A stretch of 64,000 bases of DNA from Thiorhodospira sibirica ATCC 700588 (GTDB lineage Bacteria > Pseudomonadota > Gammaproteobacteria > Ectothiorhodospirales > Ectothiorhodospiraceae): the NCBI RefSeq assembly GCF_000227725.2, contig NZ_MU255057.1, forward strand, positions 103,483 to 167,482, written 5' to 3'. Shown piece after piece: positions 36,795-50,254 of the stretch (position 1 is its first letter; the number at the start of each line of letters is the position of its first letter). Below the pieces are notes generated by a model. The model was not told the origin of the DNA. It saw nothing but the letters and a program-made list of their open reading frames with translations, and did not search any database. A program made the translations under genes and the position numbers.

Positions 36795-39700
36795 ATGGCT
36801 TACAGCTACACCGAGAAGAAACGCATTCGCAAGGACTTCGGCAAGCGTCCGCAGATCCTCGAAGTCCCTTATCTGCTGACCACGCAGCTTGAATCATATC
36901 GCCGTTTTTTGCAAGCCGATACGCCCGTCAAAACGCGTGAGGATGTCGGCCTACATGCCGCCTTCAAGTCGGTGTACCCGATTGTGAGCTATTCCGGTCA
37001 TGTCGAGCTTGAATATGTGAGCTATCGCCTCGGCACCCCGGTGTTTGATGTCAAGGAATGCCAATTACGCGGCCAGACCTATGCCGCCCCACTGCGCGTT
37101 TTATTGCGGCTGGTGATTTATGACAAGGAAGCTCCGGCTGGCTCCCGCGTGATCAAGGATGTCAAGGAACAGGAAGTGTATATGGGCGAGCTGCCCCTGA
37201 TGACCGAAAACGGCACTTTCGTGATCAACGGCACCGAGCGCGTCATCGTGTCCCAGCTGCACCGCTCCCCTGGGGTGTTTTTTGACCACGACAAGGGCAA
37301 GACCCATTCCTCGGGCAAGCTTTTGTTTAATGCGCGGATCATTCCCTATCGCGGCTCCTGGCTGGATTTTGAATTTGATCCCAAGGATTGCGTGTTTGTG
37401 CGCATCGACCGTCGGCGCAAACTTCCCGCGACGGTGTTGCTGCGTGCCCTGGGCATGGATACCGAAGAAATTCTGCGTACCTTTTTTGCCACCAATACCG
37501 TCACCTTCACCGAAGAAGGCTTCGATCTGGAGCTACTCCCGGAACGCCTGCGCGGTGAAACGGCGGCCTTTGATATTGTGCTGGGAGATAAGGTGTTGAT
37601 TCCTGCCGGGCGGCGCATCACTGCCCGCCATGTACAGCAAATGGAACAAGCTGGCCTGCGCTCGCTCAATGTCAGCGGTGAATATCTGGAAGGACGGCTG
37701 CTGGCTCATGCCATCGTTGATGAAGACAGCGGTGAGGTGGTGGCACCGGCGAATGAACCACTGACCCAGGAGCTGCTGGAAAAGATTCGCCAGGCCGGGG
37801 TCACGTCATTTCGTACCCTGTACACCAACGAACTGGATCACAAACCCTTCATCTCCAACACCTTAAATATTGATGTAACGCGCTCGCAGCTGGAGGCGCA
37901 GGTCGAGATTTACCGGGTCATGCGTCCGGGTGAACCGCCGACCAAGGAAGCGGCCGAGAATCTGTTTAACGGCCTGTTTTTCGCCGAAGATCGCTATGAT
38001 CTGTCCCCGGTTGGGCGGATGAAATTCAATCGCCGTGTCGGGCGTGAGGAAACCGAAGGTTCCGGCGTCCTGGAAATCCGCGACATTCTCGATGTGCTCA
38101 AGGTATTGATTGACATCGGTAACGGCAACAATCAGGTGGATGACATCGACCATCTGGGCAACCGTCGGGTGCGCAGCGTCGGTGAAATGGCAGAAAACAC
38201 CTTCCGCGTCGGCCTGGTACGGGTTGAACGGGCGGTCAAGGAACGCCTGAGCGTGGCGGAAAGCGAAGGGCTGATGCCTCAGGAGCTGATCAACGCCAAG
38301 CCGGTTGCGGCTGCCATCAAGGAATTTTTTGGCTCCAGCCAGCTCTCGCAGTTTATGGATCAAAACAATCCCCTGTCCGAGGTCACGCACAAGCGGCGTA
38401 TCTCTGCCCTGGGGCCAGGCGGTCTGACCCGCGAACGGGCCGGCTTTGAGGTGCGCGACGTGCATCCCACTCACTATGGCCGCGTCTGCCCGATTGAAAC
38501 CCCGGAAGGTCCGAATATCGGTCTGATCAACTCGCTGGCGGTGTATGCCCGCACCAATCACTACGGCTTTCTGGAAACCCCCTATCGGCGCGTCGTTGAC
38601 GGGCGGGTGACCGAGGACATTGTGTATCTGTCGGCGATTGAAGAAGGGCAATTCCTGATTGCCCAGGCCAACGCGACCCTGGATGAGGAAGGGCGCCTGA
38701 TTGACGAGCTGGTATCCTGCCGTCAACAAAATGAATTTACCCTGTCGACCCCGGATAAGGTCGATTTTATCGACGTATCGCCCAAGCAGATCGTCTCTGT
38801 GGCGGCGGCACTGATTCCCTTCCTCGAACACGACGACGCCAACCGCGCCTTGATGGGCTCCAACATGCAGCGCCAGGCCGTACCCTGTCTGCGTGCCGAA
38901 AAGCCGCTGGTGGGCACTGGCATTGAGCGCACCGTTGCCATTGACTCGGGTTCTTCGATTGTGGCGCGGCGTGGTGGTGTGGTCGATTCCGTGGATGCGG
39001 CGCGCATTGTCGTTCGGGTCAATGATGATGAGGCTGAGGCCGGAACCTCGGGGGTGGATATTTACAATCTCACCAAATACACCCGCTCCAATCAGAACAC
39101 CTGTATCAATCAGCGACCGCTGGTGAACGTCGGCGATGTGATTGCGGCGCGTGATGTGCTGGCTGATGGTTCATCCACGGATCTGGGTGAGCTGGCGCTG
39201 GGGCAGAATATGCTGATCGCCTTCATGCCCTGGAATGGCTACAACTTTGAAGACTCCATCCTGATTTCTGAGCGCGTGGTGCAGGAAGACCGCTTTACCT
39301 CGATTCATATTGAGGAGCTGACCTGTGTGGCCCGCGATACCAAGCTGGGCTCCGAGGAAATCAGCGCCGATATTCCCAACGTCTCGGAAAGTCTGCTGTC
39401 CAAGCTGGACGAATCGGGGATTGTCTTTGTGGGTGCCGAGGTGCGCGCCGGGGATATTCTGGTGGGCAAGGTGACACCCAAGGGCGAGACTCAGCTCACG
39501 CCTGAAGAAAAGCTGTTGCGCGCCATCTTTGGTGAAAAAGCCAGCGATGTCAAAGATACCTCGCTGCGCCTGCCCTCTGGCATGGAAGGCACGGTGATTG
39601 ACGTGCGCGTGTTTACCCGTGATGGGGTGGAAAAAGACAAGCGTGCCCAGGAGATTGAGGAAACCGCGCTGGCGGCAGTGCGCAAGGATCTCAAAGATCA

Positions 39701-40874
39701 GCTGCGCATCTACGAAGAAGACCTCTATGACCGGGTGGAAAAGCTGCTGCTGGGCAAAGTCGCCGGGGGTGGCCCCAATGGCCTGGCCGATGGCGCCAAA
39801 ATCACCAAGTCCTATCTGGCTGATCTGCCCCGCGAACGCTGGTTTGAGGTGCATCTGCGCAATGAAGACGCCAATACCCAGCTGGAGGCCATTGCCGAGC
39901 AGGTCAAGCAGCAGCGTGAAGCCTTTGAACATAAATTCAAGGAGCAAAAGGCCAAGCTGATCACCGGTGACGATCTGGCACCAGGGGTTTTGAAGATGGT
40001 CAAGGTCTACGTGGCGGTCAAACGGCGCATGCAGCCGGGTGACAAAATGGCTGGACGCCACGGCAACAAGGGGGTGATCTCGATGATCGTGCCCGAGGAG
40101 GATATGCCGCATCTGGAAGATGGCACCCCTGTAGACATCGTGCTCAACCCGCTCGGGGTGCCTTCGCGCATGAACGTGGGGCAGGTGCTGGAGGTGCATT
40201 TGGGCTGGGCGGCTAAAGGACTGGGGCAAAAAATCGCCCGCATGGTCGATGCCAAGGTCAAGATGGATGAATTGCGCAGCTTTTTGGACAGCTTCTATAA
40301 CCTTGGCAATATCGACAAGGTACATCTGGAGACACTGAGCGACGAGGAAATCCTCACCCTGTGCAAGAATCTGCGCGGCGGTGTACCCATTGCCACCCCG
40401 GTGTTTGACGGGGCGACGGAGGCCGAGATCAAGACCTTGCTGCGCATGGCTGAACTTCCCGTCAGTGGTCAAAGCACCTTGTATGATGGCCGCACCGGCG
40501 AGGCCTTTGATCGCCCGGTGACGGTGGGCTATATGCACATGCTCAAGCTCAATCACCTGGTAGATGACAAGATGCACGCCCGCTCGACCGGTCCGTACAG
40601 CCTGGTTACCCAGCAGCCGCTCGGTGGTAAAGCCCAGTTTGGCGGTCAGCGCTTCGGGGAAATGGAAGTCTGGGCCTTGGAGGCTTATGGTGCCGCCTAC
40701 ACCCTGCAAGAGATGCTCACGGTCAAATCCGATGATGTGCAGGGGCGCAACAAGATGTACAAAAACATTGTTGATGGGGATCATCGCATGGAAGCCAATT
40801 TGCCGGAATCTTTCAATGTGTTGATGAAAGAAATCCGTTCGCTCGCCATTAACATCGAATTGGAGCAGGATTGA
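36795..40874 (+). CDS. rpoB: RNA polymerase beta subunit
   Basis: 1359 aa, normal for gammaproteobacteria. '[20 protein letters not shown]' near 155, the rifampicin-pocket region '[20 protein letters not shown]' near 515-535 with wild-type residues visible (Q, D, H, R, S), '[17 protein letters not shown]', and C-terminal '[12 protein letters not shown]'. Stop overlaps the rpoC start (TGATG). Confidence 0.99.
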   Translation: MAYSYTEKKRIRKDFGKRPQILEVPYLLTTQLESYRRFLQADTPVKTREDVGLHAAFKSVYPIVSYSGHVELEYVSYRLGTPVFDVKECQLRGQTYAAPLRVLLRLVIYDKEAPAGSRVIKDVKEQEVYMGELPLMTENGTFVINGTERVIVSQLHRSPGVFFDHDKGKTHSSGKLLFNARIIPYRGSWLDFEFDPKDCVFVRIDRRRKLPATVLLRALGMDTEEILRTFFATNTVTFTEEGFDLELLPERLRGETAAFDIVLGDKVLIPAGRRITARHVQQMEQAGLRSLNVSGEYLEGRLLAHAIVDEDSGEVVAPANEPLTQELLEKIRQAGVTSFRTLYTNELDHKPFISNTLNIDVTRSQLEAQVEIYRVMRPGEPPTKEAAENLFNGLFFAEDRYDLSPVGRMKFNRRVGREETEGSGVLEIRDILDVLKVLIDIGNGNNQVDDIDHLGNRRVRSVGEMAENTFRVGLVRVERAVKERLSVAESEGLMPQELINAKPVAAAIKEFFGSSQLSQFMDQNNPLSEVTHKRRISALGPGGLTRERAGFEVRDVHPTHYGRVCPIETPEGPNIGLINSLAVYARTNHYGFLETPYRRVVDGRVTEDIVYLSAIEEGQFLIAQANATLDEEGRLIDELVSCRQQNEFTLSTPDKVDFIDVSPKQIVSVAAALIPFLEHDDANRALMGSNMQRQAVPCLRAEKPLVGTGIERTVAIDSGSSIVARRGGVVDSVDAARIVVRVNDDEAEAGTSGVDIYNLTKYTRSNQNTCINQRPLVNVGDVIAARDVLADGSSTDLGELALGQNMLIAFMPWNGYNFEDSILISERVVQEDRFTSIHIEELTCVARDTKLGSEEISADIPNVSESLLSKLDESGIVFVGAEVRAGDILVGKVTPKGETQLTPEEKLLRAIFGEKASDVKDTSLRLPSGMEGTVIDVRVFTRDGVEKDKRAQEIEETALAAVRKDLKDQLRIYEEDLYDRVEKLLLGKVAGGGPNGLADGAKITKSYLADLPRERWFEVHLRNEDANTQLEAIAEQVKQQREAFEHKFKEQKAKLITGDDLAPGVLKMVKVYVAVKRRMQPGDKMAGRHGNKGVISMIVPEEDMPHLEDGTPVDIVLNPLGVPSRMNVGQVLEVHLGWAAKGLGQKIARMVDAKVKMDELRSFLDSFYNLGNIDKVHLETLSDEEILTLCKNLRGGVPIATPVFDGATEAEIKTLLRMAELPVSGQSTLYDGRTGEAFDRPVTVGYMHMLKLNHLVDDKMHARSTGPYSLVTQQPLGGKAQFGGQRFGEMEVWALEAYGAAYTLQEMLTVKSDDVQGRNKMYKNIVDGDHRMEANLPESFNVLMKEIRSLAINIELEQD

Positions 40875-43800
40875 TGAAAGATCTTTTGCAGCTGTTTACC
40901 CAGCAAGGGCAGGTCGAGGAATTTGATGCCATTCGCATCGGCCTGTCATCCCCGGACATGGTGCGGGCGTGGTCCTATGGCGAGGTGAAAAAGCCCGAGA
41001 CGATTAACTATCGCACCTTCAAGCCCGAGCGTGACGGCTTGTTTTGCGCCAAAATCTTTGGCCCGATCAAGGATTATGAATGCCTGTGTGGTAAATACAA
41101 GCGCCTGAAACATCGCGGCGTGGTCTGTGAAAAATGCGGCGTGGAAGTGACCCAGACCAAGGTGCGGCGCGAACGCATGGGGCATATCGAACTGGCCAGT
41201 CCGGTTGCGCATATCTGGTTTTTAAAGAGCCTGCCCTCGCGCATTGGTCTGTTGCTGGATATGACCCTGCGGGATATCGAGCGGGTCTTGTATTTTGAGG
41301 CCTTCGTGGTCATTGATCCGGGTCTGACGGAGCTGGAACGCTATCAGCTGCTCAATGATGATCAGTATCTGGAAGCCATCGAAAGCTATGGCGATGAGTT
41401 TGATGCGCGCATGGGCGCGGAGGCCATCTTTGAACTGTTGCGCACCCTGGATTTGCAGGCCGAGGCCAACAAATTGCGCGGCGAGGTCAATGAGACCAAC
41501 TCCGAAACCAAGATTAAGCGCATTGCCAAGCGGCTTAAAATCATTGAATCCTTCCTGGATTCGGGGAACAAGCCCGAATGGATGATCCTGACCGTATTGC
41601 CGGTGTTGCCGCCGGATCTGCGCCCCCTGGTGCCGCTGGACGGTGGGCGTTTTGCCACCTCAGATCTCAATGATCTGTATCGCCGGGTGATCAACCGCAA
41701 CAACCGCCTCAAGCGCCTGCTGGAGCTGAATGCCCCGGACATCATCGTGCGCAATGAAAAGCGCATGTTGCAGGAATCCGTTGATGCCCTGCTGGATAAC
41801 GGACGGCGTGGCCGGGCGATTACCGGCACCAACAAGCGCCCGCTGAAATCTTTGGCCGATATGATCAAAGGCAAGCAGGGGCGGTTTCGGCAAAACCTGC
41901 TGGGCAAGCGCGTGGATTACTCGGGGCGTTCGGTGATTGTGGTTGGCCCGACGTTGCGCCTGCATCAGTGCGGCCTGCCCAAAAAGATGGCGCTGGAGCT
42001 GTTCAAGCCCTTTATCTTTGGCAAACTGCATCGCCGGGGACAAGCCACCACCATCAAGGCCGCCAAAAAACTGGTCGAGCGTGAAGGCCCGGAGGTCTGG
42101 GATATCCTTGATGAGGTGATCCGCGAACATCCCGTCCTGCTCAACCGCGCACCCACCTTGCATCGCCTCGGCATTCAGGCCTTTGAACCGGTGCTGGTGG
42201 AAGGCAAGGCGATTCAGCTGCATCCCTTGGTCTGTGCGGCCTTTAACGCCGACTTTGACGGCGACCAGATGGCCGTGCATGTGCCGCTGTCGCTGGAAGC
42301 GCAGCTGGAAGCCCGCGCCCTGATGATGTCGTCAAACAACGTGCTCTCGCCAGCCAACGGTGACCCAATCATCGTGCCTTCGCAAGACATCGTGTTGGGG
42401 CTGTATTACATGTCACGCGAGCGCATCAATGCCAAAGGTGAAGGGATGCGCTTTGCCGATGTTGATGAGGTGCATCGCGCCTATGAAAACAAGCAGGCCG
42501 ATCTGCATGCACGCGTGACCGTGCGCATCCGGGAAGTCTTGCTTGATGAGCAGGGCCAGCGCCGGGAGCAGACCGTGCGCCGCGAAACCACCGTCGGACG
42601 CGCCTTGTTGTCAAAGATTTTGCCTGATGGGCTGCCGTTTAAACTGGTGGATCGGGACCTTAACAAAAAAGCCATCTCTGGTCTTATCAACGCCTGCTAT
42701 CGGCAGGTGGGTCTGAAAGAAACGGTCGTTTTTGCCGACCAGTTGATGTATACCGGCTTTTACTACTCCACCCGTGCGGGCTTCTCCTTCGGTATTGATG
42801 ACATGGTGGTTCCGCCGCAAAAGGCCGATATTCTGGCCGTTGCCGAGGCACAGGTTAAAGAGATCGAGGACCAGTACGAATCCGGTTTGGTCACCAAAGG
42901 CGAACGCTATAACAAGGTCGTGGATATCTGGTCGCATACCAACGACGAAATTGCCAAGGCGATGATGGATCGCCTCAAAAAAGAAACCGTGATCGACGCT
43001 CAGGGCAATTCCGTTGATCAGGCCTCCTTTAACTCCATTTATATGATGGCCGACTCCGGCGCGCGTGGTTCCAGTGCGCAGATTCGCCAGCTGGCGGGGA
43101 TGCGCGGCCTGATGGCCAAGCCCGACGGCTCGATCATCGAGACCCCGATTACGGCAAACTTCCGCGAAGGTCTCAACGTTCTGCAATACTTCATCTCCAC
43201 CCACGGAGCGCGTAAAGGTCTGGCCGACACCGCCCTTAAAACCGCTAACTCCGGGTATCTGACCCGCCGTCTGGTGGATGTGGCGCAGGATCTGGTGGTC
43301 ACCGAAACCGATTGCGGCACGGAACACGGCATTGTCATGAAGCCGATCATCGAAGGTGGCGATGTGGTTGAGCCGCTGCGCGAGCGGGTGCTTGGGCGCG
43401 TTCTGGCCCGTGATGTCTATGCCATCGGTATGGATGACCCGCTGCTGACCGCTGGCACTCTGCTGGATGAAAAAGCCGTGGATCAGATGGAAGCGGCGGG
43501 TATCGATGAGGTATTGGTGCGCTCAGCGATCACCTGTGAAACCCGCTATGGCATCTGCGCCATGTGCTATGGGCGCGACCTGGCGCGGGGCCATCTGGTC
43601 AATATCGGCGAAGCGGTGGGCGTCATTGCCGCGCAATCCATCGGTGAACCGGGCACCCAGCTGACCATGCGCACCTTCCACATCGGTGGCGCGGCCAGCC
43701 GTACTGCGGCAACCAGCAATATTAACGTTAAATCCAAAGGCCAGATTCGCCTGCACAACATCAAAACCGTGACCAATCGCCACGGCCACTTGGTAGCAGT

Positions 43801-45088
43801 ATCGCGTTCGGGTGAAATCGGGGTGATTGACGAGCAGGGACGCGAACGCGAGCGCTACAAATTGCCCTATGGCGCGGTCATTATGGTCAGCGAAGGCAAG
43901 ACGGTTGAAGCCGGTCAGGAAATCGCCACCTGGGACCCCTTGAGTCACCCGATTATCACCGAGGTGGCCGGACGGGTGCATCTGATCGACTTCATCAAAG
44001 AAGTCACCGTCAAGGAAGAAACCGACGAAACCACCGGCCTGACCTCGGTGCGCATTCTCGACCCCAAACAGCGGCCCAGTGCGGGTAAGGAACTGCGTCC
44101 GACGGTGAGGCTCCTCGGGGAAAAAGGCGAAGAGCTATGCCTGGCGGGGACAGAAATCCCGGCCCAGTATGCGCTGCAAGCCAATGCCATTGTCCGCATG
44201 GAAGACGGCGCGCAGGTGGAAGTGGGTGACGTGATTGCCCGTATCCCGCAAGACTCCTCCAAAACCCGCGATATTACTGGGGGCTTGCCGCGAGTGGCTG
44301 ACCTGTTTGAGGCCAGAAAACCCAAAGAACCGGCGATTCTGGCCGAGCGTTCCGGTACCGTCAGCTTTGGCAAGGACACCAAAGGCAAGCAGCGCATCAT
44401 CATCAAAGATGACAAATCCGGTGAAGAGTACGAAGAGCTCATCCATAAATGGCGACAGGTCAACGTCTTTGAAGGTGAGCATGTGGAGCGCGGTGAAATC
44501 ATCGTCGATGGTGAGCTTAATCCGCACGACATCGTGCGTCTGCTCGGGGTTTCTGCCCTGGCTGAATATCTGGTCAAAGAGATTCAGGATGTTTACCGTC
44601 TGCAGGGGGTAAAGATCAACGACAAGCATATCGAGGTGATCAATCGGCAAATGATCCGCAAGGTGGAAATCACCGACCCAGGCGATACCCGCTTTTTGGC
44701 CGGTGAACAGGTTGATCGTGCCCGCGTGCTGGAAGAACATACACGACTGGCCGACGATCAGTATCCTTGCAAGTACGACCGGGTATTGTTGGGGATCACC
44801 AAAGCCTCGCTGGTGACGGAATCCTTTATCTCTGCGGCCTCCTTCCAGGAAACCACGCGCGTCTTGACCGAGGCCGCTGTGCGTGGCGGCAAAGACGATC
44901 TGCGTGGCCTGAAAGAAAACGTTATCGTCGGGCGTCTGATTCCTGCGGGTACCGGTCTGGCATACCACAATGAACGTCGCCGCAAACGGCACAGCGGGCT
45001 TTTACTGCTTAAAGCAGAACAGCCTGCCGCCAACAAGACTCCGGCCTCCGGCAAATCCGTTGCCAAAAATGCGGATTCCGAGGTTTAA
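40874..45088 (+). CDS. rpoC: RNA polymerase beta' subunit
   Basis: 1404 aa. Zinc ribbon '[24 protein letters not shown]' (70-90 region), catalytic NADFDGDQM, '[14 protein letters not shown]' near 640, and a second zinc cluster around '[19 protein letters not shown]'. ATG at 40874 shares a base with the rpoB stop. A TTG one codon earlier is not needed. Confidence 0.99.
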   Translation: MKDLLQLFTQQGQVEEFDAIRIGLSSPDMVRAWSYGEVKKPETINYRTFKPERDGLFCAKIFGPIKDYECLCGKYKRLKHRGVVCEKCGVEVTQTKVRRERMGHIELASPVAHIWFLKSLPSRIGLLLDMTLRDIERVLYFEAFVVIDPGLTELERYQLLNDDQYLEAIESYGDEFDARMGAEAIFELLRTLDLQAEANKLRGEVNETNSETKIKRIAKRLKIIESFLDSGNKPEWMILTVLPVLPPDLRPLVPLDGGRFATSDLNDLYRRVINRNNRLKRLLELNAPDIIVRNEKRMLQESVDALLDNGRRGRAITGTNKRPLKSLADMIKGKQGRFRQNLLGKRVDYSGRSVIVVGPTLRLHQCGLPKKMALELFKPFIFGKLHRRGQATTIKAAKKLVEREGPEVWDILDEVIREHPVLLNRAPTLHRLGIQAFEPVLVEGKAIQLHPLVCAAFNADFDGDQMAVHVPLSLEAQLEARALMMSSNNVLSPANGDPIIVPSQDIVLGLYYMSRERINAKGEGMRFADVDEVHRAYENKQADLHARVTVRIREVLLDEQGQRREQTVRRETTVGRALLSKILPDGLPFKLVDRDLNKKAISGLINACYRQVGLKETVVFADQLMYTGFYYSTRAGFSFGIDDMVVPPQKADILAVAEAQVKEIEDQYESGLVTKGERYNKVVDIWSHTNDEIAKAMMDRLKKETVIDAQGNSVDQASFNSIYMMADSGARGSSAQIRQLAGMRGLMAKPDGSIIETPITANFREGLNVLQYFISTHGARKGLADTALKTANSGYLTRRLVDVAQDLVVTETDCGTEHGIVMKPIIEGGDVVEPLRERVLGRVLARDVYAIGMDDPLLTAGTLLDEKAVDQMEAAGIDEVLVRSAITCETRYGICAMCYGRDLARGHLVNIGEAVGVIAAQSIGEPGTQLTMRTFHIGGAASRTAATSNINVKSKGQIRLHNIKTVTNRHGHLVAVSRSGEIGVIDEQGRERERYKLPYGAVIMVSEGKTVEAGQEIATWDPLSHPIITEVAGRVHLIDFIKEVTVKEETDETTGLTSVRILDPKQRPSAGKELRPTVRLLGEKGEELCLAGTEIPAQYALQANAIVRMEDGAQVEVGDVIARIPQDSSKTRDITGGLPRVADLFEARKPKEPAILAERSGTVSFGKDTKGKQRIIIKDDKSGEEYEELIHKWRQVNVFEGEHVERGEIIVDGELNPHDIVRLLGVSALAEYLVKEIQDVYRLQGVKINDKHIEVINRQMIRKVEITDPGDTRFLAGEQVDRARVLEEHTRLADDQYPCKYDRVLLGITKASLVTESFISAASFQETTRVLTEAAVRGGKDDLRGLKENVIVGRLIPAGTGLAYHNERRRKRHSGLLLLKAEQPAANKTPASGKSVAKNADSEV

Positions 45089-45125
45089 ACCCACGTCATT
45101 GCTTGTTTTGCCCTTCTTTAATATT

Positions 45126-45146
45126 GCGGGTGCGCCATGCACCCGC
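45126..45146 (+). terminator. Hairpin downstream of rpoC
   Basis: GCGGGTGC-GCCAT-GCACCCGC, perfect eight-base stem, but without a T-run, so termination is uncertain. It is the only strong structure in the rpoC-yajD gap. Confidence 0.5.
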
Positions 45147-45268
45147 AGTCTTGCCGTGTTATCAAGCCAGCCCATACGTTCCCGCCTGACTGTGAACCCG
45201 GCTAAAAATTTGCTAAATTTAGCCCATGATCATGCTAAATTGTGCACTTTCTTTGAGATCTTCATCCC

Positions 45269-45637
45269 ATGAGCAAAATCACTAAACCTGCGACCTCCCG
45301 GCTGGATCAAGTTGTTGCCGATGCCCGTCGTTATCGCGATGAGCAGGAACGTGGCTACCGCGCCAGGGCGCTGGAGCTGTACCCGTGGATTTGTGGGCGC
45401 TGTTCACGCGAGTTCAGCCGGACCAACCTGCATGAACTCACCGTGCATCACAAAGACCATAATCATGACAATAATCCGCAAGATGGCAGCAATTGGGAGC
45501 TGTTATGTCTGTATTGTCATGACAATGAGCATCAGCGCCTGCTGGAAGCCGCCAGTGGTCATGGTGGCGGGAGCAGCAAAAAAGGCGCGGATGTGACCTA
45601 CCAGCCCTTTGCCGCCTTAAAAGATCTGCTGAAATAA
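45269..45637 (+). CDS. yajD: YajD-family HNH nuclease
   Basis: 122 aa. HNH core: zinc CGRCSREF, 'LHELTVHHKDHNHDNNPQDG' with the catalytic HH, 'NWELLCLYCHDNEHQ'. Length and sequence fit YajD, a widely conserved housekeeping HNH protein of unknown role. Confidence 0.9.
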   Translation: MSKITKPATSRLDQVVADARRYRDEQERGYRARALELYPWICGRCSREFSRTNLHELTVHHKDHNHDNNPQDGSNWELLCLYCHDNEHQRLLEAASGHGGGSSKKGADVTYQPFAALKDLLK

Positions 45638-45654
45638 CCCGCAGAGGGCTTGGT

Positions 45655-46302
45655 GTGTCACATCAAAAAATCCTGCCGGCGAGGTGGGCGCTGTTACGCG
45701 GTCTGTGGGTGCTTGCGCTGCTGCTCGGGCTGTGGGGCTGCAGCAAGGCGCCACCGCCGTTAGCACCCCTTTCCTGGGATGCCACCCTGCTCGCCTTTGG
45801 CAATAGCCTGACCTTTGGCACCGGTGCCGCACCTGAGCAAAGCTATCCCGCGCAACTGGCCCAATTGACCGGGCGCACCGTGATCAATGCCGGCGTACCG
45901 GGCGAACTGAGCGAGCAGGGGCTGGCGCGTCTGCCAGAACTGTTGGCACAACACCAGCCGGATCTGCTGATTCTGACGCATGGCGGCAATGATCTGTTGC
46001 GCCGGATGGAACCCCAAGCTGTGCAAGCCAATCTGGCCGCCATGATTGAGTACGCGCACAGCCAAGGCGTTGCCGTGGTCTTGCTGGGGGTGCCAACCCC
46101 GGCGCTGTTGCGTCTGCGCACCGCGCCGCTGTATCACGATCTGGCCAGGCAATTTGCAATCCCGCTGGAAGATGGCGCGCTGGCTTACATCCTGTCGAAA
46201 AATGCGCTCAAGGCCGACCCCATTCATCCCAATGCTGACGGTTATCAGATCCTTGCAGCGCGCATCCATCGCCTGCTGCAAGATGCCGGGGCGCTGGATT
46301 AA
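45655..46302 (+). CDS. GDSL/SGNH-family esterase, probable lipoprotein
   Basis: 215 aa, TesA-like. Signal peptide with lipobox LGLWGC (Cys29), so likely membrane-anchored, whereas TesA itself is a free periplasmic enzyme. Block I is FGNSLTFG (Ser51 nucleophile) with Asn in place of the usual Asp of GDS; block III GGND and block V DPIHPNADGY are standard. It would hydrolyse esters or thioesters. GTG start; 17 bases after yajD. Confidence 0.85.
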   Translation: MSHQKILPARWALLRGLWVLALLLGLWGCSKAPPPLAPLSWDATLLAFGNSLTFGTGAAPEQSYPAQLAQLTGRTVINAGVPGELSEQGLARLPELLAQHQPDLLILTHGGNDLLRRMEPQAVQANLAAMIEYAHSQGVAVVLLGVPTPALLRLRTAPLYHDLARQFAIPLEDGALAYILSKNALKADPIHPNADGYQILAARIHRLLQDAGALD

Positions 46303-46334
46303 ACCCATTATCGCACTGATTTAACGAGCACGGC

Positions 46335-47687
46335 TTGCCCCATTCTTCCCCGCTGGCGTGGTTTCGCGCCGCCGCACCTTACATCAACGCCCATCGCGGG
46401 CGCACCGTGGTCATCGCCTTTGAGGGCGAGGCCCTGCAGGATCCCCGCTTCCCCGCGCTGATTCATGATATCGCCATGCTCCACAGTCTTGGCGTGCGTC
46501 TGGTCTTAGTGCATGGGGCGCGCATGCAAATCGAACAGCAACTGCGCCAGACCGGGCAAACATTGCGCTATGTCAATGGCCTGCGAGTCACGGACACTCA
46601 GGCATTGAGCGTGGTAAAAGCCGTGGTCGGCCAACTGCGCATAGACATTGAGGCCCTGCTGAGCCAGGGCTTGGCAAATACCCCGATGGCCGGGGCGCAA
46701 ATCGAAGTCATCAGCGGCAACCATGTGATCGCCCGCCCACTGGGGGTGCGCAATGGCGTGGATTATCAGCACACCGGCGAGGTGCGCCGCATTGACGCCA
46801 CGCGCATCAACCGTCATCTGGAACAGGCACAGATCGTCTTGTTATCTCCGCTGGGCTATTCTCCCACCGGCGAGGTCTTTAACCTCAGCAGCGAAGAGGT
46901 GGCCACCACCGCCGCCGTCGCCCTCAACGCCGATAAACTGATTTTCCTTAGCGAAAGCGGCCCATTAAAAGACGCCCACGGTGCGCTCATTGGGCAATTG
47001 ACGGTTGCCCAGGCCCAGCAACTGCTACACCAGTGCGAAGCCGGGCAATGCCCACTGCTGCAGCGCCAGCTCAGCCAGGCGGTTAATGCCTGCATGCACG
47101 GCATTGCCCGCGTACACATCCTCAATCGCCGTGCTGATGGGGCAGTATTACTGGAGCTGTATACCCACGATGGCGTAGGCACACTGATCACCGCAGAATC
47201 TTTTGAACAACTGCGGCCAGCGCGTATTGAAGACATCGGCGGGATATTGGAACTGATCGGCCCACTGGAAAGCCAGGGCATCCTGGTGCGCCGCTCGCGG
47301 GAACAACTGGAACTGGAAATCGAACGCTTTACGGTGATTGAGCGCGACGCCAAAATACTCGCCTGCGCCGCCCTCTACCCCTTCGCCAGCGATGGCGTAG
47401 CGGAACTGGCCTGCCTGGCCGTACATCGTGACTACCGCGATGGCGGACGTGGGGATCGCCTGCTCGAACACCTCGAAACCCAGGCCCAGACCCAAGGCAT
47501 TAGCCGCCTGTTTGTCCTGACCACACATACCGCCCACTGGTTTTTAGAGCGCGGCTTTACTGCCGACGCCCTCGATGCCCTGCCCATAGCCCGGCGTGAG
47601 CTATACAACTGGCAACGCAACTCCAAAATCTTTAGCAAAACCCTAAACCGCCCCCGCCGCCGCCACTATCAAAACGAAACCGGTTAA
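46335..47687 (+). CDS. argA: N-acetylglutamate synthase
   Basis: 450 aa. N-terminal amino-acid kinase-like domain ('FRAAAPYINAHRGRTVVIAFEG', site of arginine feedback) and C-terminal GNAT domain ('LACLAVHRDYRDGGRGDRLL'), the classical ArgA layout. First step of arginine synthesis. The frame opens with TTG 46335; no ATG gives a better N-terminus. argH lies 5 kb away on the other strand. Confidence 0.93.
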   Translation: MPHSSPLAWFRAAAPYINAHRGRTVVIAFEGEALQDPRFPALIHDIAMLHSLGVRLVLVHGARMQIEQQLRQTGQTLRYVNGLRVTDTQALSVVKAVVGQLRIDIEALLSQGLANTPMAGAQIEVISGNHVIARPLGVRNGVDYQHTGEVRRIDATRINRHLEQAQIVLLSPLGYSPTGEVFNLSSEEVATTAAVALNADKLIFLSESGPLKDAHGALIGQLTVAQAQQLLHQCEAGQCPLLQRQLSQAVNACMHGIARVHILNRRADGAVLLELYTHDGVGTLITAESFEQLRPARIEDIGGILELIGPLESQGILVRRSREQLELEIERFTVIERDAKILACAALYPFASDGVAELACLAVHRDYRDGGRGDRLLEHLETQAQTQGISRLFVLTTHTAHWFLERGFTADALDALPIARRELYNWQRNSKIFSKTLNRPRRRHYQNETG

Positions 47688-47697
47688 GCGTTCAAAA

Positions 47698-47723
47698 GCC
47701 CCTTCTGTATAGAAAGAAGGGGC
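47698..47723. terminator. Bidirectional terminator between argA and fbp
   Basis: GCCCCTTCT-GTATAGAA-AGAAGGGGC with a GGTTTTTTT tract to the right and AAAA to the left. It serves the two convergent genes. Confidence 0.85.
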
Positions 47724-47737
47724 GGTGAGCGGTTTTT

Positions 47738-48757
47738 TTAAGCCTGGTGATAGCTGGTCAGGCGTTCCACCTCGTTTTTGGAACCCAGCACCACGGCGAC
47801 GCGCTGATGAATATCCTGAGGAGTTAGGGTCATGATCCGTTCGCGCCCATTGGTGGCCATGCCGTTGGCCTGTTCAACAATGAAGCTCATCGGGTTGGCC
47901 TCATACATCAGGCGCAGTTTGCCGTCTTGTCCCTTGGCCTTGAGTTTGCTGTCAGAGGGATACATGAAAATCCCGCCACGCACCAAAATGCGATGCACCT
48001 CAGCGACCATGGAGGCAATCCAGCGCATATTGAAATCCTTGCCACGCACACCGTCTTTTCCTGCCAGACATTCATCAATGTAGCGCTTCACGGGTGGCTC
48101 CCAAAAGCGCATATTGGAAGCATTAACCGCAAATTCCTGGGTGTCTTCAGGAATCGTGACGTTTTCGTGGGTCAGCAAAAATTCCCCGAAATCCCGATCC
48201 AGGGTAAACATATTCACCCCAGAGCCGGTGGTCAGCACCATCATGGTAGACGGCCCATACAGGCAATAACCCGCCGCAATCTGCGTCACCCCCGGCTTGA
48301 GAAAATCCTCGGTGCCTGGATTTTCAACCCCCGGCGGGGCCTTGAGAATCGAGAAAATGGTACCCACGGAAACATCGACATCAATATTGGAGGAGCCATC
48401 CAGCGGATCAAACAGCACCAGATATTTCCCCCGCACATAATCTGCCGGGAGGTGATAAATCTCGTCCATCTCCTCGGAGGCCAGCGCCGCCACATGGCCA
48501 TTATGTGCCAAGGCCTCGATAAAGATCTCGTTGGAGATCACATCCAGCTTTTTTTGCTGCTCGCCTTGTACATTTTCTGAACCCGCCGTGCCCAGAATAC
48601 CGACCAGATCGCCCTTATTCACCAGATCGGAGATCTTTTTGCAAGCCACTGCGATGTCGTTTAGCAGACCGGTAAACTCACCGGTTGCGCCCTCGATCGT
48701 ACGCTGTGCCTCAATGATGTAATTGGTCAGCGTCGTACCGATATACATTTTTGCCAT
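47738..48757 (-). CDS. fbp: Fructose-1,6-bisphosphatase class I
   Basis: 339 aa. '[13 protein letters not shown]' and the metal-site motif '[20 protein letters not shown]' near 120; '[20 protein letters not shown]' in the C-terminal half. Acts in gluconeogenesis and, in autotrophs, the Calvin cycle. ATG at 48757. Confidence 0.97.
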   Translation of the reverse strand: MAKMYIGTTLTNYIIEAQRTIEGATGEFTGLLNDIAVACKKISDLVNKGDLVGILGTAGSENVQGEQQKKLDVISNEIFIEALAHNGHVAALASEEMDEIYHLPADYVRGKYLVLFDPLDGSSNIDVDVSVGTIFSILKAPPGVENPGTEDFLKPGVTQIAAGYCLYGPSTMMVLTTGSGVNMFTLDRDFGEFLLTHENVTIPEDTQEFAVNASNMRFWEPPVKRYIDECLAGKDGVRGKDFNMRWIASMVAEVHRILVRGGIFMYPSDSKLKAKGQDGKLRLMYEANPMSFIVEQANGMATNGRERIMTLTPQDIHQRVAVVLGSKNEVERLTSYHQA

Positions 48758-48957
48758 TTACCTACACTCCTGCGTGCTAATGCATGAAATTATTTTAGTT
48801 TAGGAATACCGCATGCAGCGGTGGCTACATTGTAGCCCTGCTCAGGGCAGGGGGCTACACCTAATCTGCACCGCTGGCACATTCCCGCATCCATGAGCGT
48901 GGCGACAGCGTGTTGCTGCGGGTCTGGGCCAAGGGGGTGCAAACAGGCTTGACGCCA

Positions 48958-48980
48958 ACTTGCACTAAAAAAGTGCAAGT
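48958..48980. promoter_or_regulatory. Putative NtrC binding site
   Basis: Perfect palindrome ACTTGCACT-AAAAA-AGTGCAAGT. Its core TGCACT-N5-AGTGCA fits the NtrC consensus (TGCACY-N5-RGTGCA). It centres about 115 bases upstream of the sigma-54-type element, a usual enhancer distance. A half site TGGTGCA occurs near 49002. Confidence 0.65.
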
Positions 48981-49068
48981 CCGCTTGCCGGTATCGCTTT
49001 ATGGTGCATTTTGCGCCGGGAATAGGGGAGCGGACATGGCGTTTCGCCCGGTGGCGTGCCTGAAAAAA

Positions 49069-49084
49069 TGGCATGTATTGTGCT
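49069..49084 (+). promoter_or_regulatory. Putative sigma-54 promoter
   Basis: TGGCATGTATTGTGCT has GG and GC separated by ten bases, the invariant -24/-12 spacing, with 11-12 of 16 positions matching the consensus. Transcription would start near 49095, about 45 bases before the porin ATG. Confidence 0.6.
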
Positions 49085-49140
49085 ATCCATCGACAGGTTA
49101 TCATCGTGCATCCATTTAAATACTTTTTGAGGAGATCATC

Positions 49141-50233
<1,093 letters not shown>

Positions 50234-50254
50234 GTGGCGGTGGCGTCTGCCGTG

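Noticed and set aside
39171-40784. 537-aa open frame on the minus strand opposite rpoB
   Set aside because: Shadow of the highly biased rpoB codons; no family resemblance, no ribosome site, and the plus-strand gene is certain. The same holds for long antisense frames over tuf (31730-32713), hom (17845-19191) and era (10705-11625).
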